From: CAYSLU01 sp964431965
Lineage (GTDB): Bacteria; Verrucomicrobiota; Kiritimatiellia; CAIKKV01; CAYSLU01
DNA length: 29,763 bases
Assembly (NCBI GenBank): GCA_964431965.1
Contig: CAYSLU010000069.1
Coordinates: forward strand, 1-29,763
Direction: 5' to 3'
Below the pieces are notes generated by a model that had not been told where the DNA came from, did not search any database, and saw nothing but the letters and a program-made list of their open reading frames with translations. Of this stretch, positions 1 to 7,961 are shown piece by piece. The stretch's first letter is position 1. Each line of letters opens with the position of its first letter. The position numbers were made by a program, and so were the translations under genes.

Positions 1-2206
1 CATTGATATCCGCGATGTTGATCTTGTGCCGTGCGATTGCCTTCCGGTCCACCGCGATCTCCACCTGCGGGAACCCCGAGACTTGCTCGACTTTTACGTC
101 CTCGGCTCCCTCGAGGCCTTGCATGAGGGCGGCCGCCCGGTTCGCGTTCTGGCGCAGGGTCTCCAGGTCTGGCCCGAAGAACTTGATGGCCAGGTCGCTC
201 TTGATCCCGGAAATCAGCTCATTCACGCGCAACGCAATGGGCTGGGAGAACGACATGCGGATTCCGGGTATGGCTGCCAGCTCCTCCTGCATCGCGGCCA
301 CGAGCTCCGGCTTGGACCGCTTGGTTGTCCACTCTGACTTCGGATGCAACATGGCAAACACGTCATTCTGCTCGGGCCCCATGGGATCCTCGGATATTTC
401 GGCCCGGCCGGTCTTGGTGACCACCGTCCGGACCTCCGGGAAGCGCGCGCGGAGGCGGCGCTCGATCTCCGTTCCCACGGCGATCGAGCCTTCCAGAGAC
501 GCGGACGGCAGCCGCACCACGTTGATCGCGATTGCGCCCTCGTCCAATTGGGGCAGGAACTCCGTGCCGACCCGAGGAACCAGCAACAGCGACACGGCCA
601 GCGCACCCACTGCAGAAAGAACCACGGTCTTCGGACGGCGCAAGGCGAAGCGGAGGGCGGGCAGGTACCCTCGCTTGACGATTCGGATGGCAACGTTGTC
701 CCGCTCCTCCTTGCGGCCGCGCAGGAAGATGGACGACAGCACCGGCACGATCGTGAGTGACACCAGCAGGGACCCCGCCATGGCGAAGACCATCGTGAAG
801 GCGAGCGGACGGAACATCTTGCCTTCCATTTGCTCGAGCGAGAAGAGCGGCAGGAAGACAATGACAATGATCAGAATCGCGAAGACAACCGGCCGCGCCA
901 CTTCGCGCACCGCTTCGTAGGCGATTTCCAGTCGGGACAGGCCGCTGTCGGCCTTTTCGGACAGGTGCCGTGCGATGTTCTCACAGATCACGATGGAGGC
1001 ATCGACAATCATTCCCAACGCGATGGCCAGGCCACCCAGACTCATCAAGTTGGCCGTGATGCCCTGCCAGCCCATCAGGATAAACGCAATGAACGCCGTG
1101 AATGGCAAGGACAACGCCACGATCAACGACGCTCGGACGTTCCCCAGAAACAGGAACAGCACCACGACGACGAAGATGCTGCCCTCCAGCAGAGCCTGGC
1201 CCACCGTGTGGATGCAGGCCTGTATCAGAGCCGTCCGGTCGTAGAAGGAGTCAATCTTCACCCCTTTGGGCAGCCCGGCCTGAATCTTGGGGATCGCCTT
1301 CTTCACGGCCTCCACCACCAGCTTCGAGTTCTGATCCTTGAGCATGATGGCCATGCCGGCCACGGCTTCGCCCTTGCCGTCGCGCGTTACGCCGCCTTGC
1401 CGGGTCTCTGGCCCGATCTTCACGGCAGCCACATCGCGAAGGAAGACCGGCGCACCGTCCTTGGCTTCGAGGACGATGTTTTCTATGTCCTCGATGCTTT
1501 GGATGAGTCCCAGGCTCCGCACGTAGGCTTGCTCCCAGCCCCGCACCAGGAAATTGCCGCCCGCATTGGCGTTGTTCCGTTCGATCGCCTCCAGCACGTC
1601 CGTCAGCGCCATGCCGTACTTCTGCAGACGATTCTGGTCTACGAGGACGTGGTACTGCTTGACGAAGCCCCCGAAGCTGTTGACTTCGTTGACGCCGGAA
1701 ATCGCCCGCAGTTGCGGGGCGATGTACCAATCCTGAATGGTGCGCAACTCCATCGGCGTGTGCGATGCGCTTTCCAGGGTGTACTGGTAGATCTCTCCCA
1801 GCCCCGTGCTGATCGGCCCCATTTCCGGCTCGGCCCAGTCGGGCAGTTGCTCCCTGGCGGTCTGCAGCCGCTGGAACACCAGCTGCCTGGCGAAGTAGAG
1901 GTCCACGCCATCTTCGAGCACGATGATGACTTGCGAGAGCGCCGCCTTCGACAAGGACCGCACCTGGGAAACGCCCGGCAGGCCCTGCATGGCCAGTTCG
2001 ATCGGGGCGGTGACTTGCTGCTCCACGTCGAGCGGCGCCAGACCGGGAGCGTCGGTGAGGATCATCACCTGAACGTTCGTGACGTCCGGGAACGCATCGA
2101 CCGGCAGCGTCTTCCAGGCGAATAGCCCGGCGCCAGTCACAATGGTCGTTCCGAGGATGACCAGCAATCGCTGGTGCAGAACATAGCGTATGAGTCTGTC
2201 GAACAT
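1..2206 (-). CDS. Heavy-metal efflux RND pump, CusA/CzcA family (C-terminus cut by window edge)
   Basis: Inner-membrane, proton-driven pump subunit of a three-part metal exporter. Reading the minus strand from ATG at 2206 gives an uninterrupted 735-codon frame that leaves the window; about 1,030-1,050 residues are usual, so roughly 300 are missing. The start MFDRLIRYVLHQRLLVILG, then LPVDAFPDVTNVQV, is typical of the family. Transmembrane segment 4 carries AIALGMIVDASIVICEN, with the proton-relay Asp at about residue 402 and Glu at about 409. The first Asp of the Co/Zn/Cd type (DFG) is replaced by Ala, as in Cu/Ag CusA-like pumps, so a monovalent metal is more likely than zinc, but the substrate is not proven. 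A GGAGGA ribosome site lies just upstream, and the gene follows the fusion protein by 16 bases, so the genes are co-transcribed. Confidence 0.95.
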   Translation of the reverse strand, partial: MFDRLIRYVLHQRLLVILGTTIVTGAGLFAWKTLPVDAFPDVTNVQVMILTDAPGLAPLDVEQQVTAPIELAMQGLPGVSQVRSLSKAALSQVIIVLEDGVDLYFARQLVFQRLQTAREQLPDWAEPEMGPISTGLGEIYQYTLESASHTPMELRTIQDWYIAPQLRAISGVNEVNSFGGFVKQYHVLVDQNRLQKYGMALTDVLEAIERNNANAGGNFLVRGWEQAYVRSLGLIQSIEDIENIVLEAKDGAPVFLRDVAAVKIGPETRQGGVTRDGKGEAVAGMAIMLKDQNSKLVVEAVKKAIPKIQAGLPKGVKIDSFYDRTALIQACIHTVGQALLEGSIFVVVVLFLFLGNVRASLIVALSLPFTAFIAFILMGWQGITANLMSLGGLAIALGMIVDASIVICENIARHLSEKADSGLSRLEIAYEAVREVARPVVFAILIIVIVFLPLFSLEQMEGKMFRPLAFTMVFAMAGSLLVSLTIVPVLSSIFLRGRKEERDNVAIRIVKRGYLPALRFALRRPKTVVLSAVGALAVSLLLVPRVGTEFLPQLDEGAIAINVVRLPSASLEGSIAVGTEIERRLRARFPEVRTVVTKTGRAEISEDPMGPEQNDVFAMLHPKSEWTTKRSKPELVAAMQEELAAIPGIRMSFSQPIALRVNELISGIKSDLAIKFFGPDLETLRQNANRAAALMQGLEGAEDVKVEQVSGFPQVEIAVDRKAIARHKINIADIN

Positions 2207-2222
2207 GGCCGAATCCTCCCGG

Positions 2223-3596
2223 TCAATCGGCGCAGCCGGCGCCCATTTTCTCGCGCAACACGTCCGACTTCAGGAGGAAGGCGCCCTCGGTCGCGACCGT
2301 CTCGCCGGCCTTCAATCCCTCGAGGATCTCCACCATGCCGAAGAGATCCCTCCCCCTCCGAACGTCTTGCCGGACGAAGCAGTCGTCATTCCAGTGCTTG
2401 AAGACGAACGACTGGCCCTCGTCCGCGAGCACGGCGGCTCGCGGCACCGCCAAGAACTCCTCCGCTTGTCCATTGCCCAGCGCGATGGCCACTTCACAGA
2501 ACATCCCTGGCCGCAGCTCCAGATCGGCGTTCCTGACCGTTGCGCGCACTTTCACCGTACGGGTCTGCTCGTTCATGGTCGCGCCCACGTAGTCAAGCGC
2601 CCCCTTGAACTGGCGGTCGGGAAAGGCGGCCACGACAATCTCGACGGCGACCGGTCCGTGCCTCTCGGCTGCCAGCAGCCGGGCCAGATCCCGCGAGTGT
2701 ACGTTTGCCCATACCCATACCGTGGTCAGATCGGAAAGCAGCATCAGGTCCTTCCCGGGTTCAGCCATTTCGCCAGCCACCGCGTGCTTCTCGATGATGG
2801 TTCCGGAGACGGGCGCGCGAACGGGCAGCCGGCCGGCACCCACGCCGTGCGGAGGCTCGCGCATTCCGGCCAGATCGTCCTCCGTCAGGCCCAGCACATG
2901 AAGGGTCTGCTCCGACGCCTTCAAGTCGGTCCGATGCTGCTCGAACGTCATCTGAGCCTCGATCACATCCTGCTCCGAGCCCACCTTCTGCTCTCTGAGC
3001 TTCGCTTCGCGTGTGAGAATCCGCTCGGAGAGCTCGGTCAGTGTTCGGTTGCGTTCGTACTCGGCCATGGCTTTGCCCAGTTCCACGCTGGCCAGGGTGA
3101 GCAACGTGTCGCCGGCCTTGACGCGCGCTCCGATATCCGCCGAGACGGAGTCGATGATGCCGGCGATGCGGGGGCTGATATGGACCGCCGCGTTCTCGTT
3201 CAGGGCCACTTCGCCGGTGGCCGGCAAGGACACCGTCGCCACGGTCTTGGCTACCGACTGCGTTCGAACCAGACCGCCGCCGGATTCCCTCTTGAGCAGG
3301 CTGGCGTCCAGCTTGACGACGCCGACCTCGTACCGGCACTCGGCGCACTGATACGTCGGCACGCCGCACTCGCACTTCGCCGACACACGCTCCTCGATGG
3401 ATGCGGCTGGCGCCGGGGCTGGCCCCCCCGCGTGTCCGTGGCCATCGTCCGCCCCGTGCTCCTCGCGGCTCGCCTCCACGGCTGGCGTGACCGGTTTGGC
3501 GGTCTTTTCCCTTCCGCATCCGCTCGACACCATCAAGAGTGCCAACAGGGCGCAGAGACCGCCTGCGCTCATCCATTTTCCTTCATTCATCTTCAT
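2223..3596 (-). CDS. Membrane-fusion lipoprotein, CusB/CzcB family, with His-rich and Cys-rich N-terminus
   Basis: Periplasmic adaptor joining the RND pump to the outer-membrane channel. It has 457 residues. The N-terminus is a lipoprotein signal: a hydrophobic stretch ends at SSGC, so Cys27 would be lipidated. After it come a His-rich segment (HGADDGHGHAGG, residues 47-58) and a CxC/CxxC pattern (Cys75, 77, 84, 87), both good candidates for metal binding. The barrel-sandwich and hairpin regions follow: PRIAGIIDSVSADIGARVKAG at about 140-160, then a long helical segment, then VRAPVSGTIIEKHAVAGEM, the second half of the lipoyl-like domain. The start at 3596 has GGAGGAG at good spacing. A second in-frame ATG two codons later is possible. 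It sits 21 bases after the outer-membrane gene, in the same operon. Confidence 0.93.
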   Translation of the reverse strand: MKMNEGKWMSAGGLCALLALLMVSSGCGREKTAKPVTPAVEASREEHGADDGHGHAGGPAPAPAASIEERVSAKCECGVPTYQCAECRYEVGVVKLDASLLKRESGGGLVRTQSVAKTVATVSLPATGEVALNENAAVHISPRIAGIIDSVSADIGARVKAGDTLLTLASVELGKAMAEYERNRTLTELSERILTREAKLREQKVGSEQDVIEAQMTFEQHRTDLKASEQTLHVLGLTEDDLAGMREPPHGVGAGRLPVRAPVSGTIIEKHAVAGEMAEPGKDLMLLSDLTTVWVWANVHSRDLARLLAAERHGPVAVEIVVAAFPDRQFKGALDYVGATMNEQTRTVKVRATVRNADLELRPGMFCEVAIALGNGQAEEFLAVPRAAVLADEGQSFVFKHWNDDCFVRQDVRRGRDLFGMVEILEGLKAGETVATEGAFLLKSDVLREKMGAGCAD

Positions 3597-3617
3597 CGTT
3601 CTCCTCCGTATCTCGCT

Positions 3618-5015
3618 CTATTGAATTGTGTTCAGCGGTGTTCCCGTCAGTCGTTCCACGTCCGCCGCCGCCTTGTGATAGGCGGCCAGGACGTCCAGGT
3701 AGCGGGCCTTCGCTTCGCTGAGCGTCCGCTGAGTGTCGAGCACCTCCAAGTGCCCGAACTTGCCTTCGCGATAGCCTGTCTGTGCCGCATCGAACGCTTG
3801 CTGGGCACCGGGAATCAGTTCCGCCTTGATGGTCAGCGCTTCCGCCCGCGCCGTTTCGAGCCGGCTGTGTGCCTCGATCAGATCGGTTGTCGCGCGCAGA
3901 CGGGCGGCGCGATGTCCGTATTCCGCGCGGGCCGCCTGATGCTTCGCCGCGAGAAGCCCGCCGGCATTGCGGTCGAACACGGGCAGCGGAACCGAAAGGC
4001 CCACGGTTCCGGCGTGGGTGCCGTCTTCCTCGAAGCGGCTGATACCGGCACTGACGCCGATCGTGGGAATGCGCTCTGCCTTTGCCAGGGCGAGGGACTC
4101 CTTCAGCAAGGCCACTTCCTCGTTCCATCGCGCGACCTCCGGCATCTCGTCCAGCAGCCCGGACAACTGCTCGACGGCAGGGACATCCCTGACGGCGTCC
4201 AAGCTGCCGCCGGCCTCCTTGAACACGGGCGACGTGCCGCCCCATGAGGCGGCCAGGCGTTTCCGGGTCGTGTCCAGATCCCGCTTCGCCCGATCGCGCG
4301 CTATTCGGGCGGCGGCCACTTCGACGCCCGCCCTCGTCTCCTCCAGGAGCGGGACCTTTCCGGCCTTCACCCGTTCTGCCGCGGCCTTGCGCACGTCCTC
4401 GGCGAGGATCAGCAGCGACTCCGAGAGGGCAAGCTGCCCCTGCGCGAGGAGGGCGTCTACGAACGCTCCCTTGGTCTGAGTGAGCACGTCCAGTCGTTTC
4501 GCCTCATAGTCCCAGCCGGCCAGCCGTGCTTCGGACTGAGCGATGCGTTGACGTTTGCTCCGCTTGCCGCCCAGTTCCACGGCCTGGCTCAGCCTCACGG
4601 ACGTTTCAGCGCCGTCGTACCCCTTGCGGGCCCCCGATCCGCCGAACTCCCCAGCCTCCAGTTCGAGTTCCGGGTTGGGCAGGACGCCTGCTTGCCGCGC
4701 GTTCCCCTCCGCCGCCAGAACCCCGCGCGCGGATCCCCCCAACTCCGGGCTGTGCATCAGCGCCAGCTCAAGGGCCCGCTGCAGAGTCAGAACACCGTCC
4801 GGTTCATGCTGCGGCTGGGTGTGGGTTGTTGGTGTTTCCGGTGCGGATTCGCCCCGAGCGGTCGGGATGCCCCGACCCAGCGGCCGCATGGCGGGCCATG
4901 CGCTGCCGCCATTAGTCTCCGTACGCTCCGCATGTGCCCGCAGTCCCATGCCCATGACGGCAAGGGTGAGCACAACGCGGAGTCCTGCGCGTGGATAGTC
5001 CGTTATCTGCTTCAT
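3618..5015 (-). CDS. Outer-membrane efflux protein, TolC/CzcC family
   Basis: Outer-membrane channel of the metal exporter. It has 465 residues with a signal peptide ending near HAER (MKQITDYPRAGLRVVLTLAV then GMGLRAHA). The body shows the two OEP repeats: TLQRALELALMHSPEL near residue 75-90 begins the first, and SLALAKAERIPTIGVSAGIS with LSVPLPVFDRNAGG the second. The latter pair is typical of the CzcC/CusC group. I chose ATG 5015 over the in-frame ATG at 5054 because 5015 has GGAGGACTC directly before it and opens a clean signal peptide, whereas the longer form adds 13 residues without one. It is the first of three tightly spaced genes (21 and 16 bases apart), so the whole pump is made together. 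Substrate specificity cannot be read from this subunit. Confidence 0.92.
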   Translation of the reverse strand: MKQITDYPRAGLRVVLTLAVMGMGLRAHAERTETNGGSAWPAMRPLGRGIPTARGESAPETPTTHTQPQHEPDGVLTLQRALELALMHSPELGGSARGVLAAEGNARQAGVLPNPELELEAGEFGGSGARKGYDGAETSVRLSQAVELGGKRSKRQRIAQSEARLAGWDYEAKRLDVLTQTKGAFVDALLAQGQLALSESLLILAEDVRKAAAERVKAGKVPLLEETRAGVEVAAARIARDRAKRDLDTTRKRLAASWGGTSPVFKEAGGSLDAVRDVPAVEQLSGLLDEMPEVARWNEEVALLKESLALAKAERIPTIGVSAGISRFEEDGTHAGTVGLSVPLPVFDRNAGGLLAAKHQAARAEYGHRAARLRATTDLIEAHSRLETARAEALTIKAELIPGAQQAFDAAQTGYREGKFGHLEVLDTQRTLSEAKARYLDVLAAYHKAAADVERLTGTPLNTIQ

Positions 5016-5029
5016 GAGTCCTCCGATTG

Positions 5030-5066
5030 GCCGACACGAAAGTGATGTCGGCATCCTTGAGGATGC
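5030..5066 (-). promoter_or_regulatory. Two adjacent hairpins in the leader of the efflux operon
   Basis: Directly upstream of the outer-membrane gene are two perfect dyads: GCCGACA/TGTCGGC (5030-5036 with 5046-5052) and GCATCCT-TG-AGGATGC (5051-5066). They share two bases at 5051-5052, so only one can form fully at a time. They lie between the terminator at 5130 and the ribosome site at about 5020. The overlap could be a small RNA switch or an operator pair; the sequence alone does not decide this. Confidence 0.4.
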
Positions 5067-5119
5067 GCGACAAGAGAGAAACCGCCATTGGCGCCGGCAC
5101 GTGAGGCAGGCACGACCGA

Positions 5120-5147
5120 ATGACGGAAAAAGGGCGGGGACGCCCTT
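5120..5147 (-). terminator. Intrinsic terminator behind the small Cys-rich gene
   Basis: On the minus strand a 7-bp GC-rich stem (AAGGGCG, 4-base loop, CGCCCTT, at 5130-5147) runs into a stretch of five T. It begins three bases after the stop codon of the small Cys-rich gene and lies 105 bases before the outer-membrane gene. It would stop or reduce transcription from the small gene into the pump operon, so the pump probably needs read-through or its own promoter. Confidence 0.7.
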
Positions 5148-5149
5148 GG

Positions 5150-5419
5150 TTAGGAGGAGATCGGCGGACGGAAGATGTCGGTGGCCAACAGTCTTCCCAT
5201 GCAGAGGATTTCAGTGGAACAGGCGCGTTCCGATCGGATTGCCGCCATCGCGCTCGCGTGTTCGCGGCCTGCAAAGGCCAGCACGGAACAACACGCGCAG
5301 GCGCAGTCGGTCTGGCACTCAGCCTCGTGATCACCCGCGCAGTGTGCCGTCGCGGCCAGCGGCGCGATGAACGCGAAGACCAAGAGAACGAGCGCCAACG
5401 ATCTGAACACCAACTTCAT
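5150..5419 (-). CDS. Small Cys-rich exported protein
   Basis: An 89-residue protein that I do not recognise as a named family. It begins MKLVFRSLALVLLVFAFIAP, a clear Sec signal peptide with cleavage likely near ATA-HCAG. The mature part opens with a dense group of Cys and His (HCAGDHEAECQTDCACACC), which suggests periplasmic binding of soft metals such as Cu or Ag. The C-terminus is LLATDIFRPPISS. I chose the start at 5419 rather than the ATG at 5446 because the signal peptide begins there and because the best promoter overlaps the longer form. No ribosome site precedes 5419. It lies directly before the pump operon but is separated from it by a terminator. A role as metal chaperone or sensor is inference. 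Confidence 0.65.
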   Translation of the reverse strand: MKLVFRSLALVLLVFAFIAPLAATAHCAGDHEAECQTDCACACCSVLAFAGREHASAMAAIRSERACSTEILCMGRLLATDIFRPPISS

Positions 5420-5426
5420 GTGGTTG

Positions 5427-5456
5427 ATTGTAGGACATGGGCGCAACGGGAGTCAA
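5427..5456 (-). promoter_or_regulatory. Sigma-70-like promoter for the minus-strand metal genes
   Basis: On the minus strand TTGACT (5451-5456) and TACAAT (5427-5432) are separated by 18 bases, close to the consensus. Transcription would start around 5420, immediately before the ATG at 5419, which implies a leaderless or nearly leaderless message for the small Cys-rich gene. A spacer slightly above 17 is compatible with MerR/CueR-type activation, but I see no convincing dyad between the two boxes. Confidence 0.55.
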
Positions 5457-5480
5457 GATTTACCCCGATGTGGGGACGAC

Positions 5481-5700
5481 GCGCACCCAAATCCTCGCCT
5501 AAGCCTTCGGTCGTTCAGGGGCGAGGCGGTTGTCTGCCCATGAACACGGCTCGGCGCAGCCTCGCCCTCCAGGAATCGTCATCGAGTGAGTCTATGGATA
5601 GTCGCGTGAAGGGCGAGGCTGCGCCGAGCCGCGTGGGTGTTGAGTCATGCTCGAGCCGGAGACGCGACGGAACGTTCTTAGGCGAGGATTTGGGGCGCAC
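5481..5700. repeat. Nested inverted-repeat element of about 220 bp
   Basis: Two perfect inverted repeats are nested: an outer 18-bp pair (CCCAAATCCTCGCCTAAG at 5486-5503 with its complement at 5677-5694) and an inner 22-bp pair (5547-5568 with 5610-5631) around a 41-base loop. The sequence between the arms is also partly complementary. The whole block could fold as one long imperfect hairpin. It lies between the divergent metal and arsenic operons and encodes nothing convincing. The form resembles a MITE or other palindromic intergenic repeat, or a decayed terminal-repeat element. No target-site duplication was evident. Confidence 0.75.
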
Positions 5701-5708
5701 GCCGCCCG

Positions 5709-5737
5709 TTGACCGAGTGGCCTCTCGGGTGTACAGT
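5709..5737 (+). promoter_or_regulatory. Sigma-70-like promoter of the ars operon
   Basis: TTGACC (5709-5714) and TACAGT (5732-5737) are exactly 17 bases apart. The predicted start point near 5744 is about 30 bases before arsD, which has its own AGGAAGGA ribosome site. This is the only good promoter-like site upstream of arsD, so it probably drives the whole ars operon. Confidence 0.6.
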
Positions 5738-5752
5738 TCGTCGTGTGACGAA
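5737..5752 (+). promoter_or_regulatory. Possible ArsR operator: 16-bp dyad overlapping the -10 box
   Basis: TTCGTC-GTGT-GACGAA is a perfect 6-bp inverted repeat that begins on the last base of the -10 box and covers the expected transcription start. A repressor bound there would block the polymerase. ArsR is encoded in the same operon, so autoregulation through this site is the natural inference. The dyad is not identical to any operator I can quote. Confidence 0.5.
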
Positions 5753-5772
5753 ATATAGGAAGGACAGTAGCG

Positions 5773-6153
5773 ATGAAACTGGACGTGTTTGATCCGCCCA
5801 TGTGTTGTTCAAGCGGCGTGTGTGGCCCGAAGGTGGACCCGGCCCTCTCGCGTTTCGCGGCCGATCTGGAGTGGATGAAGCGGCGTGGCGCCGTCGTCGC
5901 GCGGCACAACCTGGCGCAGGAGCCAGCCGCATTCGCGGAGCACCCGGTCGTGAAGGCTGCGCTGGCCGAGGATGAGAACTGTCTCCCGCTGGTTCTGGTT
6001 GACGGGCAAATCGTATGCCGGGGGCGGTATCCCAAGCGGCCCGAGATGGCCGGATTCCTGACGGGCGCGACGGCCGAAGTGCCCGGCTCGTGCGGGAAGC
6101 TGGTCGGGTGCTGCCGCGGCGCGGAAGGCAAAGGGACAAAGTGCTGCGGGTGA
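5773..6153 (+). CDS. arsD: Arsenical metallochaperone ArsD
   Basis: Cytosolic chaperone that receives As(III) or Sb(III) and hands it to the ArsA ATPase; it can also act as a weak repressor. It has 126 residues, the usual length. The start MKLDVFDPPMCCSSGVCG carries the essential metal site Cys11, Cys12 and Cys17 (Cys12/13/18 in the plasmid R773 protein). The thioredoxin-fold core is followed by C-terminal vicinal cysteines Cys113-114 and Cys124-125, with Cys107 as well. AGGAAGGA lies ten bases before the ATG. arsA follows 14 bases later, and this pairing is the rule because the two proteins work together. Confidence 0.95.
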   Translation: MKLDVFDPPMCCSSGVCGPKVDPALSRFAADLEWMKRRGAVVARHNLAQEPAAFAEHPVVKAALAEDENCLPLVLVDGQIVCRGRYPKRPEMAGFLTGATAEVPGSCGKLVGCCRGAEGKGTKCCG

Positions 6154-6167
6154 AGGCGCCGGATTCC

Positions 6168-7961
6168 ATGCCGTTCCTGAGCGAGGCCACGCGGTTCCTG
6201 CTCTTCACGGGGAAGGGCGGGGTCGGCAAGACCTCGCTGGCGTGCGCGACGGCTCTCGCCTTGGGCGATCAGGGGAGAAGCGTCCTGTTGGTCAGCACCG
6301 ATCCGGCCTCGAACCTCGATGAAGTGCTGGGGCAGACGCTCTCGTCGTCGCCCACGGCCATTCCGGGTGCACCCGGTGTTTCTGCTCTCAACATCGACCC
6401 CGAGGAAGCGGCCCGTCTGTACCGCGAAAAGGTGGTCGGGCCATACCGCGGCAAGCTCCCGGACGCGACCTTGCGCAGCATGGAGGAGCAACTCTCGGGC
6501 GCCTGCACGATGGAGATCGCCGCCTTCGACGAGTTCGCCCGGTTGCTCGGCGATGCCAGCGCTACAGAAGCATTTGACCACGTTGTCTTCGATACCGCGC
6601 CTACCGGTCACACCCTGCGACTACTGACCTTGCCGAAAGCCTGGACCGGATTCCTCAATGCCAACACCAGCGGGGCTTCGTGTTTGGGCCCGCTGGCCGG
6701 CCTGGAGAGGCAGCGGACGGTCTATGCGGCCACCCTGGCGGCGCTTGCCGACGGAAGTCGGACCACGCTGGCACTGGTCAGCCGGCCCCAGAAGGCGGCC
6801 CTGAGAGAGGCTCAGCGCACCAGCCTCGAGCTCAGACTTCTGGGCATCGCCAACCAACGGCTGATACTGAACGGGCTGTTCCAGCCCCGGAACCGGAACG
6901 ATCGGCTTGCCCTGGCGCTGGAACAGCGGGATCAGGCGGCGCTTCTGGAGTCAGGCGACTGGCTGTCCAGCTTGCCGGTCAGCCGAGTCCAACTGCAGAC
7001 GCACAACGTTCTCGGAATCGATCGGCTGAGAGGACTGCTCCATGCCCCGGCGGAGCCGCATGGCTCCGTTGAGGTTTCCGGCGAAGCGTCTGCCGCGGGT
7101 GCTGCAGTGGGAGCGCTGTCGGGACTGGTGGACGATCTGGCGAAAGCCGGCCGAGGGGTCATTATGACCATGGGCAAGGGCGGCGTGGGGAAGACGACGA
7201 TCGCCGCCGCCATTGCCGGCGAGCTGGCTCGGCGCGGCTTCCCGGTACACCTGAGCACCACAGATCCGGCGGCGCACGTGCACGCCGTGGCGGGGACAGG
7301 GGCGCCCGGGCTGCGAGTCACTCGGATCGACCCGCCGGCCGAGGTGCTCGCGTATTCCGCCCAGGTGGTGGCCGATGCAGGAAAGGACCTGGATCCCGAG
7401 GGCGTGGCGCTGTTGGAGGAGGATCTTCGGTCGCCCTGCACGGAGGAGATCGCCGTCTTCCGCGCCTTTGCGCGCACGGTGGCCGACGGCGAGAAAGGGT
7501 TTGTCGTCCTCGATACGGCGCCGACGGGCCATACCCTCCTCCTCCTGGACGCGACGGAAGCCTATCACCGCGAGGTCATGAGGCACGGCAGCCACATGCC
7601 GGAGGAAGTCTGCGAGCTGTTGCCGCGACTGCGGGATGGGGATTTCACCCGCGTCCTGATCGTCACGCTGCCGGAAGCAACGCCGGTTCATGAGGCGGCC
7701 TATCTGCAGGAGGATCTGCGGCGGGCCGGGATTGAGGCGTTCGCGTGGGTGGTGAACCAGACCTTCGCGCAGAGCGGCTCGCGCGATCCGCTTCTAGCCG
7801 CACGCGCCCGGAGCGAGTGGCCCCATATCAACGAGGTGGCGGAGCGGCATGCGCGACGTCTGGTCATGGTCCCATGGGCACCGCAGGAGCCGGTGGGCTT
7901 CGAGCGGCTCGGCCAGTTGTTCGCGGCGCCGTTGAACCGAAGGAAGGTCGAAGCGAGATGA
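6168..7961 (+). CDS. arsA: Arsenite-stimulated ATPase ArsA
   Basis: ATPase that energises arsenite export when docked on the membrane transporter. It has 597 residues in two homologous halves, A1 and A2. Each half has a P-loop (TGKGGVGKTS near residue 15-24; MGKGGVGKTT near 335) and the DTAPTGHTLRLL / DTAPTGHTLLLL signature. The three As(III) ligands are present at Cys113, Cys172 and Cys424; the R773 enzyme uses 113, 172 and 422. The match of the first two numbers supports the ATG at 6168. An alternative GTG at 6150 overlaps the arsD stop as GTGA and would add six residues. The frame is intact. Its partner transporter downstream is broken in this assembly. Confidence 0.96.
   Translation: MPFLSEATRFLLFTGKGGVGKTSLACATALALGDQGRSVLLVSTDPASNLDEVLGQTLSSSPTAIPGAPGVSALNIDPEEAARLYREKVVGPYRGKLPDATLRSMEEQLSGACTMEIAAFDEFARLLGDASATEAFDHVVFDTAPTGHTLRLLTLPKAWTGFLNANTSGASCLGPLAGLERQRTVYAATLAALADGSRTTLALVSRPQKAALREAQRTSLELRLLGIANQRLILNGLFQPRNRNDRLALALEQRDQAALLESGDWLSSLPVSRVQLQTHNVLGIDRLRGLLHAPAEPHGSVEVSGEASAAGAAVGALSGLVDDLAKAGRGVIMTMGKGGVGKTTIAAAIAGELARRGFPVHLSTTDPAAHVHAVAGTGAPGLRVTRIDPPAEVLAYSAQVVADAGKDLDPEGVALLEEDLRSPCTEEIAVFRAFARTVADGEKGFVVLDTAPTGHTLLLLDATEAYHREVMRHGSHMPEEVCELLPRLRDGDFTRVLIVTLPEATPVHEAAYLQEDLRRAGIEAFAWVVNQTFAQSGSRDPLLAARARSEWPHINEVAERHARRLVMVPWAPQEPVGFERLGQLFAAPLNRRKVEAR

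Noticed and set aside
3..2125. Long plus-strand open frames (for example 830-2125) over the left end
   Set aside because: They lie antisense to the clear RND pump; their products are rich in Arg, His and Gln and show no family features. They are a by-product of high GC content.
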